NCBI GenBank assembly: GCA_943370175.1
Contig: CALRPU020000002.1
Span: forward strand, 62,001 to 126,000
DNA: 64,000 bases
Reading direction: 5' to 3'
DNA from: Ideonella_A intermedia_A
GTDB taxonomy: Bacteria > Pseudomonadota > Gammaproteobacteria > Burkholderiales > Burkholderiaceae_C
The position numbers and the translations under genes are program-made. This document shows, piece after piece, positions 9,855 through 19,139 of this stretch. Within the stretch, counting starts at the first letter, position 1; the number at the start of each line of letters is the position of its first letter. Under the pieces are notes generated by a model. It was not told where the DNA came from. It ran no database searches and worked only from the letters and a program-made list of their open reading frames with translations.

Positions 9855-10214
9855 ATGGACCTCACCCCCTACCTGCCGGTCATCTTGTTCATCTTGGTCG
9901 GAATCGGTGTAGGGGTGGCGCCGCAAGTCCTCGGTTTTCTGCTGGGGCCGCGCCGGCCCGATGCGGCCAAAAACTCCCCCTACGAGTGCGGCTTCGAGGC
10001 CTTTGAAGACGCCCGGATGAAGTTCGACGTGCGTTACTACCTCGTCGCCATCCTGTTCATTCTGTTCGACCTCGAAATTGCCTTCCTCTTCCCGTGGGCG
10101 GTGTCGCTCAACGAGATCGGTGCCACCGGCTTCTGGGCCATGATGATCTTCCTGGGCATCCTGGTCGTCGGGTTCGTCTACGAGTGGAAGAAAGGCGCCC
10201 TCGATTGGGAGTGA
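9855..10214 (+). CDS. nuoA: NADH-quinone oxidoreductase subunit A
   Basis: NuoA is a small membrane subunit of respiratory complex I. The 119-residue product has three hydrophobic spans and the conserved loop KNSPYECGFEAFEDARMKFDVRYYLVA with the family Cys, ending in YEWKKGALDWE. The ATG at 9855 (MDLTPYLPV) gives the canonical N-terminus. It is the first gene of a complete nuoA-N operon and starts 59 bases after tRNA-Leu; no separate promoter stands out, so some transcription may come from upstream. Confidence 0.97.
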   Translation: MDLTPYLPVILFILVGIGVGVAPQVLGFLLGPRRPDAAKNSPYECGFEAFEDARMKFDVRYYLVAILFILFDLEIAFLFPWAVSLNEIGATGFWAMMIFLGILVVGFVYEWKKGALDWE

Positions 10215-10265
10215 TCGCACCGCTCGTTCGGTCGCGTTGGTAGGCAAGGTCACGAGGTAGTACAC

Positions 10266-10742
10266 ATGGGCATCGAAGGTGTTTTGAAGGAAGGCTTCGT
10301 CACGACGAGCCTGGACACGGTCATCAACTGGTCCAAGACGGGCTCCTTGTGGCCGATGACCTTTGGCTTGGCCTGTTGCGCGGTTGAAATGATGCATGCC
10401 GGTGCGGCGCGCTACGACATCGACCGCTTCGGCATGTTGTTTCGGCCGAGCCCCCGCCAAAGTGACCTGATGATCGTGGCCGGTACCTTGTGCAACAAGA
10501 TGGCGCCGGCCCTGCGCAAGGTTTACGACCAAATGGCCGAGCCACGCTGGGTGTTGAGCATGGGGTCCTGTGCCAACGGTGGTGGTTATTACCACTACAG
10601 CTACTCGGTGGTTCGGGGCTGTGACCGCATCGTGCCGGTGGACGTGTACGTGCCCGGGTGCCCGCCCACGGCAGAAGCCCTGCTGTACGGCATCCTGCAG
10701 CTGCAGGCCAAGATCCGCCGCGAGAACACGATCGCGCGTTGA
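10266..10742 (+). CDS. nuoB: NADH-quinone oxidoreductase subunit B
   Basis: NuoB carries the terminal [4Fe-4S] cluster N2 of complex I and passes electrons to quinone. The 158-residue product shows the cluster ligands: adjacent cysteines in GLACCAVEMM, the Cys in MGSCANGGGYYHYSYS, and the Cys in VYVPGCPPTAEALLYGI. The length and the C-terminal REN.. tail are normal for betaproteobacteria. It follows nuoA by 51 bases and precedes nuoC by 28. Confidence 0.98.
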   Translation: MGIEGVLKEGFVTTSLDTVINWSKTGSLWPMTFGLACCAVEMMHAGAARYDIDRFGMLFRPSPRQSDLMIVAGTLCNKMAPALRKVYDQMAEPRWVLSMGSCANGGGYYHYSYSVVRGCDRIVPVDVYVPGCPPTAEALLYGILQLQAKIRRENTIAR

Positions 10743-10770
10743 CCGACCGGCCTCACCGACCACAGACCCC

Positions 10771-11367
10771 ATGAGCAGACTCGACAACCTGGAATCGGCA
10801 CTGACTTCAGTGCTCGGCGATCGCATCCGGCATCTGGTGCGCGACCGCGGCGAGCTCACCTTGACCGTCTCGGCGGATGTTTACCTGGACGTCGCCCTGA
10901 CGCTTCGCGACAACCCCGCGCTCAAGTTCGAGCAGGCCGTCGACCTGTGTGGCGTGGACTACAGCAGCTACAAGGACCGCGACTGGGATGGTCCGCGCTA
11001 CTGCGTGGTCACCCACCTGTTGTCGGTCGGGCACAACTGGCGTTTGCGCCTGAAGGTGTTCTGCCCCGATGACGACATGCCGGCCATCGCCTCCATCACC
11101 GAGGTGTGGAGTTCGCTGAACTGGTTCGAGCGCGAGGCCTTCGACCTGTACGGGATCATTTTCCAAGGCCACGTGGACCTTCGCCGCATCCTCACCGACT
11201 ACGGCTTCATCGGTCACCCTTTCCGCAAGGATTTTCCGACCACCGGTCACGTCGAGATGCGTTACGACCCCGACACCCAGCGCGTGGTCTACCAACCGGT
11301 GACCATCGAGCCGCGCGACATCACCCCCCGCATCATCCGCGAAGACCGCTACGGCGGCCTGCACTGA
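10771..11367 (+). CDS. nuoC: NADH-quinone oxidoreductase subunit C
   Basis: The 198-residue NuoC is the 30-kDa peripheral-arm subunit and helps form the quinone site with NuoD. Recognisable segments are VWSSLNWFEREAFDLYGI and FEGHPDLRRIL-like FQGHVDLRRILTDYGFIGHPFRKDFP. The ATG at 10771 (MSRLDNLE) fits the family. It is a separate gene from nuoD, unlike the nuoCD fusion of enterobacteria. Confidence 0.97.
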   Translation: MSRLDNLESALTSVLGDRIRHLVRDRGELTLTVSADVYLDVALTLRDNPALKFEQAVDLCGVDYSSYKDRDWDGPRYCVVTHLLSVGHNWRLRLKVFCPDDDMPAIASITEVWSSLNWFEREAFDLYGIIFQGHVDLRRILTDYGFIGHPFRKDFPTTGHVEMRYDPDTQRVVYQPVTIEPRDITPRIIREDRYGGLH

Positions 11368-11387
11368 TCGCCTGACCGAGCATTTCC

Positions 11388-12641
11388 ATGGCAGAGATCA
11401 AGAACTACACCCTGAACTTCGGCCCGCAGCATCCGGCGGCGCACGGCGTGCTTCGCCTTGTGCTTGAGCTGGATGGCGAAGTGATCCAGCGCGCCGACCC
11501 CCACATCGGGCTGTTGCACCGCGCCACCGAAAAGCTGGCTGAAAGCAAGACCTACATCCAGTCGCTGCCCTACATGGACCGGCTGGACTACGTGTCGATG
11601 ATGTGCAACGAGCACGCCTACTGTTTGGCCATCGAGAAGCTGATGGGCATCGAGGTGCCGGAGCGTGCCCAGTACATCCGCGTCATGTTCAGCGAGATCA
11701 CCCGCCTGCTGAACCACCTGCTGTGGCTGGGTTGTCACGGGCTGGACTGCGGCGCGATGAACATCCTGATCTACTGCTTCCGCGAGCGCGAGGACTTGTT
11801 TGACATGTACGAGGCCGCCTCCGGCGCCCGCATGCACGCGGCCTATTTCCGCCCGGGCGGCGTGTACCGCGACCTGCCCGATTCGATGCCGCAATACAAG
11901 GTGTCGAAGATCAAGAACGCCAAGGCGATCGCGCGGCTGAACCAGAACCGCGAAGGTTCCTTGCTGGACTTCATCGACGACTTCTGCCAACGGTTTCCCA
12001 AGAACGTCGACGACTACGAAACCCTGCTGACCGACAACCGCATCTGGAAGCAGCGCACCGTCGGCATCGGCGTCGTGTCGCCGGAGCGCGCACTGAACCT
12101 GGGCTTCACGGGCGCGATGCTGCGTGGTTCTGGCATTGCCTGGGACCTGCGCAAGCAGCAGCCGTACGACGTGTACGACCGCATGGACTTCGACATCCCG
12201 GTTGGCGTCAATGGCGACACCTACGACCGCTATCTGGTGCGCGTCGAAGAGCTTCGCCAATCAAATCGAATCATCAAGCAGTGCGTGGACTGGCTGCGCG
12301 CGAACCCCGGGCCGGTGATCACCGACAACCACAAGGTGGCGCCGCCGTCCCGGCTCGAGATGAAGTCGAGCATGGAAGAGCTGATCCACCACTTCAAGCT
12401 CTTCACCGAGGGCTTCCACGTGCCCGAGGGCGAAGCCTATGCCGCCGTCGAGCACCCGAAGGGCGAGTTCGGCATCTACATCGTCAGTGACGGCGCGAAC
12501 AAGCCCTACCGCCTGAAGATCCGCGCGCCGGGCTTCTCGCACCTGGCAGCGCTCGATGAAATGTCTCGCGGTCACATGATCGCCGACGCGGTGGCCGTGA
12601 TCGGCACCATGGACATTGTGTTTGGAGAGATCGACCGATGA
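11388..12641 (+). CDS. nuoD: NADH-quinone oxidoreductase subunit D
   Basis: NuoD is the 49-kDa subunit that, with NuoB, forms the quinone-binding pocket. The 417-residue product starts with NYTLNFGPQHPAAHGVLRL and contains HIGLLHRATEKL, SAYCLAIEK-like and the C-terminal D(I)VFGEIDR, all normal for the family. Its stop overlaps the nuoE start in ATGA (12638-12641), so the two are translationally coupled. Confidence 0.98.
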   Translation: MAEIKNYTLNFGPQHPAAHGVLRLVLELDGEVIQRADPHIGLLHRATEKLAESKTYIQSLPYMDRLDYVSMMCNEHAYCLAIEKLMGIEVPERAQYIRVMFSEITRLLNHLLWLGCHGLDCGAMNILIYCFREREDLFDMYEAASGARMHAAYFRPGGVYRDLPDSMPQYKVSKIKNAKAIARLNQNREGSLLDFIDDFCQRFPKNVDDYETLLTDNRIWKQRTVGIGVVSPERALNLGFTGAMLRGSGIAWDLRKQQPYDVYDRMDFDIPVGVNGDTYDRYLVRVEELRQSNRIIKQCVDWLRANPGPVITDNHKVAPPSRLEMKSSMEELIHHFKLFTEGFHVPEGEAYAAVEHPKGEFGIYIVSDGANKPYRLKIRAPGFSHLAALDEMSRGHMIADAVAVIGTMDIVFGEIDR

Positions 12642-13171
12642 CGTCTCAAGCGGTGTTCTCAGCGCAGACCCTCGCGCGTTTCGCGCGCGAAGTGGCGAAA
12701 TACCCGGCGGACCAGAAGCAGTCCGCGGTGATGGCGTGCCTGGCCATCGTTCAACAGGAAGTGGGCCACGTCTCCGTGGAAAGCGAAAAGGCCGTGGCCG
12801 CGGTGCTCGGCATGCCGCCGATCGCGGTGCACGAGGTCACGACGTTCTACAACATGTACAACCAGCACCCGCTGGGCCAGTTCAAGTTGAATGTCTGCAC
12901 CAACCTGCCGTGCCAGTTGCGCGATGGCCAGCAAGCACTGGACCACGTCTGTCAGCGGCTTGGCGTGGAGGAGGGCGGCACCACGGCGGACGGCCGCTTC
13001 ACCGTGCAGAAGAGCGAATGCCTTGGTGCCTGTGCCGACGCGCCGGTGCTGTTGGTCAACGACCGCCAGATGTGCAGCTTCATGGGCCCAGAGCGCCTTG
13101 ACGAGCTGCTTGAATTGCTGAAGGCGCAGCCCGCTGCGTCGACGACCACTGCAGGAGCAGGTCATGCTTGA
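12638..13171 (+). CDS. nuoE: NADH-quinone oxidoreductase subunit E
   Basis: NuoE is the 24-kDa subunit of the NADH-oxidising module and holds the [2Fe-2S] cluster N1a. The 177-residue product shows the ligand pairs CTNLPC and CLGAC in a thioredoxin-like C-terminal half, and VHEVTTFYNMYNQHPLGQF before it. The start overlaps the nuoD stop and the end overlaps the nuoF start in the octamer ATGCTTGA (13164-13171). Confidence 0.97.
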   Translation: MTSQAVFSAQTLARFAREVAKYPADQKQSAVMACLAIVQQEVGHVSVESEKAVAAVLGMPPIAVHEVTTFYNMYNQHPLGQFKLNVCTNLPCQLRDGQQALDHVCQRLGVEEGGTTADGRFTVQKSECLGACADAPVLLVNDRQMCSFMGPERLDELLELLKAQPAASTTTAGAGHA

Positions 13172-14507
13172 CCTCAGCCGCTTCCAATCGAATGGCGAGC
13201 AGACGTGCTTCAACGGCAAGCACATCAAGCCGCAGATCTATGCCGACCTCAATGGCCGCAACTGGGGCCTGGCGGACTATGAGGCTCGCGGCGGCTACCA
13301 GGCGCTGCGCAAGATCCTTGGTGCCGACGGCGGCCCCGGCATGACGCCGGACCAGGTGATCGCTGAAGTGAAGCTGTCGGGCCTGCGCGGCCGGGGCGGC
13401 GCGGGATTCCCGACGGGCCTGAAGTGGAGCTTCATGCCGCGCCAGTTTCCGGGGCAGAAGTACCTGGTCTGCAACTCGGACGAGGGCGAGCCAGGCACCT
13501 GCAAAGACCGCGACATCCTGATGTTCAACCCCCACATCGTGATCGAGGGCATGGCGATTGCTGCCTACGCGATGGGCATCTCGGTGGGCTACAACTACAT
13601 CCACGGCGAGATTTTCGAAGCCTACGACCGCTTTGAAGCGGCGCTTGAGCAGGCCCGCGCGGCCGGCTACCTGGGCGACAAGATCCTCGGGTCCAACCAC
13701 AGCTTTCAGCTTCACGCGGCCCACGGTTTCGGCGCGTACATCTGCGGGGAAGAAACCGCCTTGCTGGAGTCGCTGGAAGGCAAGAAGGGCCAGCCGCGCT
13801 TCAAGCCGCCGTTCCCGGCCAGCTATGGCTTGTACGGCAAGCCCACGACGATCAACAACACCGAGACCTTCGCCGCGGTGCCGTGGATCATCCGCCACGG
13901 GGGTCAGCCTTATCTCGAGATCGGCAAGCCCAACAACGGCGGCACGAAGATCTTCTCGGTCGTGGGCGATGTCGCGCGTCCCGGCAACTTCGAGGTGCCC
14001 CTGGGCACGCCGTTCTCGGTGTTGCTCGACATGGCCGGCGGCATGCGGCCGGGCCGCACGCTGAAGGCGGTGATCCCGGGCGGCTCGTCGTCTCCGGTGT
14101 TGCCGGCCGAGACCATGATGGCGTTGACGATGGACTACGACGCCATTGCCAAGGCGGGGTCGATGCTCGGCTCGGGCGCCGTCATCGTGATGGACAACAC
14201 GCGCTGCATGGTGCGGTCGCTGTTGCGGCTGTCCTACTTCTACATGCACGAAAGCTGTGGCCAGTGCACGCCTTGCCGTGAAGGCACCGGGTGGCTCTAC
14301 CGCATGGTGGAGCGCATCGCCAACGGGCAGGGGCGTCCCGAGGACATCGACCTGCTGAACTCCGTGGCCGACAACATCCAGGGGCGCACGATCTGCGCGC
14401 TCGGCGACGCCGCGGCCATGCCGGTGCGGGCCATGATCAAACACTTCCGCGATGAGTTCGCCCATCTCATCGAGCACAAGACCTCTCTGGTGGCCGCGCA
14501 TGCTTGA
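13164..14507 (+). CDS. nuoF: NADH-quinone oxidoreductase subunit F
   Basis: NuoF is the 51-kDa subunit that binds NADH, FMN and [4Fe-4S] cluster N3. The 447-residue product has the nucleotide-binding GLRGRGGAGFPTGLKW, the FMN region CNSDEGEPGTCKDRDI, and the cluster motif SCGQCTPCREG with a later conserved Cys in GRTICALGDAAA. It is coupled to both neighbours by ATGCTTGA overlaps (nuoE/F and nuoF/G). Confidence 0.98.
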   Translation: MLDLSRFQSNGEQTCFNGKHIKPQIYADLNGRNWGLADYEARGGYQALRKILGADGGPGMTPDQVIAEVKLSGLRGRGGAGFPTGLKWSFMPRQFPGQKYLVCNSDEGEPGTCKDRDILMFNPHIVIEGMAIAAYAMGISVGYNYIHGEIFEAYDRFEAALEQARAAGYLGDKILGSNHSFQLHAAHGFGAYICGEETALLESLEGKKGQPRFKPPFPASYGLYGKPTTINNTETFAAVPWIIRHGGQPYLEIGKPNNGGTKIFSVVGDVARPGNFEVPLGTPFSVLLDMAGGMRPGRTLKAVIPGGSSSPVLPAETMMALTMDYDAIAKAGSMLGSGAVIVMDNTRCMVRSLLRLSYFYMHESCGQCTPCREGTGWLYRMVERIANGQGRPEDIDLLNSVADNIQGRTICALGDAAAMPVRAMIKHFRDEFAHLIEHKTSLVAAHA

Positions 14508-16830
14508 GATCGAACTCGACGGGAAGAAGGTCGAGGTGCCCGAGGGCAGCATGGTGATGCATGCAGCCGACAAGGCGGGCACCTACATCCCGCATTTCTG
14601 CTACCACAAGAAGCTGTCCATCGCGGCGAACTGCCGCATGTGCCTCGTCGACGTGGAAAAGGCGCCGAAGCCCATGCCGGCCTGCGCCACGCCGGTGACC
14701 CAGGGCATGATCGTTCGCACGAAGAGCGACAAGGCGATCAAGGCGCAGCAGAGCGTGATGGAGTTTCTGCTGATCAACCACCCGCTGGATTGCCCCATTT
14801 GCGACCAGGGTGGCGAGTGCCAGCTGCAAGACCTCGCGGTGGGCTACGGTGGCTCTGCCTCACGCTACGAGGAAGAGAAGCGCGTCGTGTTCCACAAGAG
14901 CGTCGGCCCGCTCATCTCGATGGAGGAAATGAGCCGCTGCATCCACTGCACCCGCTGCGTCCGGTTCGGCCAGGAAGTGGCCGGCGTGATGGAGCTGGGC
15001 ATGATCCACCGAGGCGAACACTCGGAGATCACGACGGTGACCGGCGAGACCATCGACTCCGAGCTGTCGGGCAACATGATCGACATCTGCCCGGTCGGCG
15101 CCCTCACCAGCAAGCCCTTCCGCTACAGCGCTCGCACTTGGGAGCTGGGTCGGCGCAAGAGCGTCAGCCCGCACGACAGCACCGGCGCCAATCTGATCGT
15201 TCAGGTCAAGGCCAACAAGGTGATGCGCGTGGTGCCGCTGGAAAATGAAGCGGTCAACGAATGCTGGATTGCCGACCGCGACCGCTTCAGTTACGAGGCG
15301 CTGGGCAGCGACGACCGGCTCACCGTGCCCATGGTCAAGCAAGGCGGTGAATGGAAGCCCACCGACTGGCCCACCGCGCTCGAGTACGTGGCGCGCAGCC
15401 TCGGCCAGATCAAGGCCGAACACGGGCCTGGTGCCATCGGTGCGCTGGGCTCGGCCCACAGCACCGTCGAAGAGCTGCATCTGCTGGCCAAGCTGGTGCG
15501 CGGCCTGGGCAGCGAGAACATCGATCACCGCCTGCGCCACGCGGACTTCCGTGGTGTCGCCGATGGCACCGCGTGCTGGTTGGGCACGTCCATCGCGTCG
15601 CTCACCGAGATGCAACGCGTGCTGCTGGTGGGCTCGTTCCTTCGCAAGGACCACCCACTGTTTGCACAGCGGTTGCGTCAAGCGGCCAAACGTGGCGCCT
15701 CCATCTTCAGCGTCAATGCGGCACACGACGACTGGCTGATGCCCTTGGCCGGCACCTTGACCGTCGCGCCCAGCGAGTGGGTGCGCACGCTGGCATCGAT
15801 CGCGGCGTCCGTGGCCCACCAACTGGGTGCATCTGCACCCGTTGTCGCCCCCACCAGCGACGCCAGCGACGCCGTCGCCGCATCCTTGCTGACGGGGGTC
15901 AACAAGGCGGTGTTGCTCGGTGCGGCTGCGGTCCAGCACCCGCAGGCCGAGGAGCTGCTGGCGCTGGCTCGCTGGATCGCTGAACACACCGGCGCGAGCG
16001 TCGGCGTGCTGGGTGAAGCCGCCAACAGCGTTGGGGCGCAGCTCGTCGGCGCCTTGCCGAGGCCCGGTGGGCAGTCGGCCGGCGCGATGTTGTCCGCCGC
16101 GGGCGGCATCAAGGCCATGGTCCTGCTCAATGTCGAACCGACGTTGGACCTCGCCGACCCGGTGGCCGCGAAGGCCGCCTTGAGCGCCGCCTCGCTGGTG
16201 GTGGCCTTGACTTCCTTCAAGAGCGCGGCCATCGACCACGCCGACGTGCTGCTGCCGATCACGCCCTTCAGCGAGACCTCCGGCACCTTCGTCAATGCCG
16301 AGGGCCGTGCACAGTCGTTCCACGGCGTGGTCAAGCCGCTGGGCGAGTCCCGCCCCGCGTGGAAGGTGCTGCGCGTGCTGGGCAACATGCTTGGGCTGAC
16401 GGGATTCGACTTCGAATCGTCTGAGGCCGTGAAGGGTGAGGCTCTGGGCAGCGAGGACGTCGCAGCGCGGCTGGACAACCGCGCCGTGCTGGACGCCACC
16501 GCGGTCACCTTGCCGCCTGTCCACGGCGGATTGGAGCGCATCGCCGACGTGCCAATCTACGCGACCGACGCGCTGGTGCGCCGCGCGCCCAGTCTGCAGC
16601 AAACCGCCGATGCGCGCGCGCCGGTGGCGAGCATTCCCCTCAGCGAGGCCGCCCGGCTCGGTCTGAGTGACGGCCAAGCGGTGCGCGTGTCTCGTGCCGG
16701 GGTGTCTGTGGTTCTGCCCTGCAAGGTCGATGCCGCCCTTGCTGAGCGCGCGGTGCGCGTGCCTGCGGGCCTGCAGACCACGGCAGCCCTGGGCGCAGCT
16801 TTTGGCCCAGTGACCGTCGAGAAGGCATGA
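14500..16830 (+). CDS. nuoG: NADH-quinone oxidoreductase subunit G
   Basis: NuoG is the large 75-kDa iron-sulfur subunit of complex I. The 776-residue product begins with a ferredoxin-like domain (cysteines in HFCYHKK, ANCRMCLVDV). Then come HPLDCPICDQGGECQLQD, the CIHCTRCVRFGQ cluster motif and NMIDICPVGALTSK, followed by a molybdopterin-oxidoreductase-like domain with no catalytic role. ATG 14500 (MLEIELDGKKVEVPEGS) is the family start. The second half is more Ala-rich and variable, as is usual for this subunit. Confidence 0.97.
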   Translation: MLEIELDGKKVEVPEGSMVMHAADKAGTYIPHFCYHKKLSIAANCRMCLVDVEKAPKPMPACATPVTQGMIVRTKSDKAIKAQQSVMEFLLINHPLDCPICDQGGECQLQDLAVGYGGSASRYEEEKRVVFHKSVGPLISMEEMSRCIHCTRCVRFGQEVAGVMELGMIHRGEHSEITTVTGETIDSELSGNMIDICPVGALTSKPFRYSARTWELGRRKSVSPHDSTGANLIVQVKANKVMRVVPLENEAVNECWIADRDRFSYEALGSDDRLTVPMVKQGGEWKPTDWPTALEYVARSLGQIKAEHGPGAIGALGSAHSTVEELHLLAKLVRGLGSENIDHRLRHADFRGVADGTACWLGTSIASLTEMQRVLLVGSFLRKDHPLFAQRLRQAAKRGASIFSVNAAHDDWLMPLAGTLTVAPSEWVRTLASIAASVAHQLGASAPVVAPTSDASDAVAASLLTGVNKAVLLGAAAVQHPQAEELLALARWIAEHTGASVGVLGEAANSVGAQLVGALPRPGGQSAGAMLSAAGGIKAMVLLNVEPTLDLADPVAAKAALSAASLVVALTSFKSAAIDHADVLLPITPFSETSGTFVNAEGRAQSFHGVVKPLGESRPAWKVLRVLGNMLGLTGFDFESSEAVKGEALGSEDVAARLDNRAVLDATAVTLPPVHGGLERIADVPIYATDALVRRAPSLQQTADARAPVASIPLSEAARLGLSDGQAVRVSRAGVSVVLPCKVDAALAERAVRVPAGLQTTAALGAAFGPVTVEKA

Positions 16831-16837
16831 GGACGCG

Positions 16838-17902
16838 ATGATCGACCAGATCAACACCTTCGGAAGCTCCTTGCTTGGCGGCGTCTGGCCCGTGGCCTGG
16901 ACGCTGATCAAGATCGTGGCGCTGCTGCTGCCGCTGATGGGCTGCGTGGCCTATCTGACGCTGTGGGAGCGCAAGGCCATTGGCTGGTCGCAGATTCGGC
17001 CCGGTCCGAACCGCGTCGGCCCCTACGGCCTGCTGACCCCCATCGCGGACGCGGTCAAGCTGATCTTCAAGGAGATCATCCTGCCGGCGGCGGCCAACAA
17101 GCCCTTGTTCCTGCTGGGTCCGGTGATGACCATCATGCCGGCCTTGGCGGCGTGGGCGGTCATTCCCTTCGGCCCCGAGGTGGCCTTGGCCAACATCAAT
17201 GCGGGCCTGCTGTTCCTGATGGCGATCACTTCGCTGGAGGTCTACGGGGTCATCATTGCCGGTTGGGCGTCGAATTCGAAGTACGCTTTTCTGGGTGCGC
17301 TGCGTGCGTCGGCTCAGATGGTCAGCTACGAAATTGCAATGGGCTTCGCGCTCGTCATCGTGCTGATGGTCAGCGGCACGCTGAACATGACCGAGATCGT
17401 GCTGAAGCAGGGCAACGGGCGCTTCGCTGACCTGGGGCTGGGCTTCTTGTCCTGGAACTGGCTGCCGCTTTTGCCGATATTCGTGGTCTATTTCATTGCC
17501 GGCCTGGCAGAAACCAACCGCCACCCCTTCGACGTGGTGGAAGGTGAATCGGAAATCGTCGCCGGTCACATGGTTGAGTACTCGGGCATGTCGTTCGCGA
17601 TGTTCTTCCTGGCCGAGTACGCCAACATGATCCTGGTCTCGATCCTGACCGTGATCCTGTTTCTTGGCGGCTGGCTGCCCCCCATTGACAGCGCGGTCTT
17701 CAATTGGATTCCCGGCTGGATCTGGTTGGGTCTGAAGACCTTTGTCGTGGTGACCATGTTCCTTTGGGTTCGCGCCACCTTCCCGCGGTTCCGCTACGAC
17801 CAGATCATGCGTCTGGGCTGGAAGGTGTTCATTCCGATCACCCTGGTCTGGCTGGTGGTGGTGGGTCTGTGGATCCAGTCGCCTTGGAACATCTGGAAGT
17901 GA
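16838..17902 (+). CDS. nuoH: NADH-quinone oxidoreductase subunit H
   Basis: NuoH is the membrane subunit that joins the peripheral arm to the proton-pumping arm and lines the quinone tunnel. The 354-residue product has about eight membrane spans, ERKAIGWSQIRPGPNRVGPYGLL in its first loop (given here in part), and AETNRHPFDVVEGESE, both diagnostic. It starts eight bases after the nuoG stop. Confidence 0.97.
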   Translation: MIDQINTFGSSLLGGVWPVAWTLIKIVALLLPLMGCVAYLTLWERKAIGWSQIRPGPNRVGPYGLLTPIADAVKLIFKEIILPAAANKPLFLLGPVMTIMPALAAWAVIPFGPEVALANINAGLLFLMAITSLEVYGVIIAGWASNSKYAFLGALRASAQMVSYEIAMGFALVIVLMVSGTLNMTEIVLKQGNGRFADLGLGFLSWNWLPLLPIFVVYFIAGLAETNRHPFDVVEGESEIVAGHMVEYSGMSFAMFFLAEYANMILVSILTVILFLGGWLPPIDSAVFNWIPGWIWLGLKTFVVVTMFLWVRATFPRFRYDQIMRLGWKVFIPITLVWLVVVGLWIQSPWNIWK

Positions 17903-17918
17903 AGGGCCTTGCACTGTC

Positions 17919-18407
17919 ATGAGCGCCATCAAAGATTTGTTGTCGAGCTTCATGCTCACAGAACTGTTCAAGGGACTGGCCTTGACGGGGCGGCACTTTC
18001 TGTCGCCGACCATCACCGTTCAGTTTCCGGAAGAGAAGACGCCGCAGAGCCCGCGCTTCCGGGGCCTGCACGCCTTGCGCCGGTATGAAAACGGCGAAGA
18101 GCGCTGCATCGCTTGCAAGCTTTGCGAGGCGGTTTGCCCAGCGATGGCGATCACCATCGAGAGCGACGTGCGCGACGACGGTTCGCGCCGCACCACCCGG
18201 TACGACATCGACCTGACGAAATGCATCTTTTGTGGGTTCTGCGAGGAAAGCTGCCCGGTGGACTCGATCGTTGAAACCCACATCTTCGAATACCACGGCG
18301 AGAAGCGCGGCGACTTGTACTTCACCAAGGACATGTTGCTGGCCGTCGGTGACCGCTATGAAAGCGAGATCGCCGCCAACAAGGAGGCGGACGCCCGCTA
18401 CCGCTGA
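17919..18407 (+). CDS. nuoI: NADH-quinone oxidoreductase subunit I
   Basis: NuoI carries two [4Fe-4S] clusters (N6a and N6b) in the peripheral arm. The 162-residue product has two 8-iron ferredoxin motifs, CIACKLCEAVCPAMAI and CIFCGFCEESCPVDSI, and the flanking PRFRGLHALRRYENGEERC, so it is complete. It is followed by a 90-base gap with a strong hairpin before nuoJ. Confidence 0.97.
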   Translation: MSAIKDLLSSFMLTELFKGLALTGRHFLSPTITVQFPEEKTPQSPRFRGLHALRRYENGEERCIACKLCEAVCPAMAITIESDVRDDGSRRTTRYDIDLTKCIFCGFCEESCPVDSIVETHIFEYHGEKRGDLYFTKDMLLAVGDRYESEIAANKEADARYR

Positions 18408-18420
18408 GTTCGGGCCGCGT

Positions 18421-18453
18421 GAAGGCCGGCGCCGCACGACGCGGCGCACCTTC
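18421..18453 (+). other. Hairpin in the nuoI-nuoJ gap
   Basis: GCGCCGC (18429-18435) pairs with GCGGCGC (18441-18447) around the loop ACGAC. An outer GAAGG (18421-18425) pairs with CCTTC (18449-18453) across a small internal loop. There is no T-run, so it is more likely an mRNA-processing or stability element than a terminator; the role is inferred only from position inside the operon. Confidence 0.5.
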
Positions 18454-18497
18454 GCCACCGACCACGGCCACCGACCTCGGCCAGCGCCAGGACCCAC

Positions 18498-19139
18498 ATG
18501 AACACGACTTCCGCGCTCTTTTATGTTTTCTCGGCGGTGCTGCTGTTTGCGGCATTCCGCGTCATCACGGCCCGCACGCCCGTCTACGCCGCGCTTTACC
18601 TGGTGCTGGCATTTTTCTCGGCGTCCTGCGTGTGGATGCTCCTGCACGCCGAGTTCCTGGCCATCTCCCTGGTGCTGGTGTATGTCGGCGCCGTCATGGT
18701 CTTGTTCCTGTTTGTCGTGATGATGCTCGACATCGACGCCAAGGCCTTGCATGAGGGTTTTTGGAAGCACTTCCCGGTGGCCGGCTTGGTGGGGGTGGTG
18801 ATCGCGCTTGAAATGGCGGCGGTGCTGCTCGGCGGGTTTCGTCTCAGCGACGCCCCCCTGCCGGACGCTGCCGAGTTGAAGGCCGGCAACACCAAGCTGC
18901 TGGGCATCGAGATCTACACGCGTTACCTTTACCCGCTGCAGATCGCGGCGGTGCTGTTGCTGGTGGCCATCATCGCGGCCATTGCGCTCACCCTGCGGCG
19001 CCGCAAGGACTCGAAGTACAGCAACCCTGCCGAACAGGTCAAGGCGCGCAAAGCGGACCGCGTGCGCCTGGTGCGCATGACGGCCAGCACGGACACGCCC
19101 GATGCCAGCGCGGTGAACCCGTCGGGAGACAAGCCATGA
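18498..19139 (+). CDS. nuoJ: NADH-quinone oxidoreductase subunit J
   Basis: NuoJ is an antiporter-associated membrane subunit of complex I. The 213-residue product has five hydrophobic spans and the conserved LVLVYVGAVMVLFLFVVMML region. A cytoplasmic tail of about 45 residues rich in Lys, Arg, Ser and Asp ends in TPDASAVNPSGDKP. Its stop overlaps the nuoK start in ATGA (19136-19139). Confidence 0.96.
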   Translation: MNTTSALFYVFSAVLLFAAFRVITARTPVYAALYLVLAFFSASCVWMLLHAEFLAISLVLVYVGAVMVLFLFVVMMLDIDAKALHEGFWKHFPVAGLVGVVIALEMAAVLLGGFRLSDAPLPDAAELKAGNTKLLGIEIYTRYLYPLQIAAVLLLVAIIAAIALTLRRRKDSKYSNPAEQVKARKADRVRLVRMTASTDTPDASAVNPSGDKP

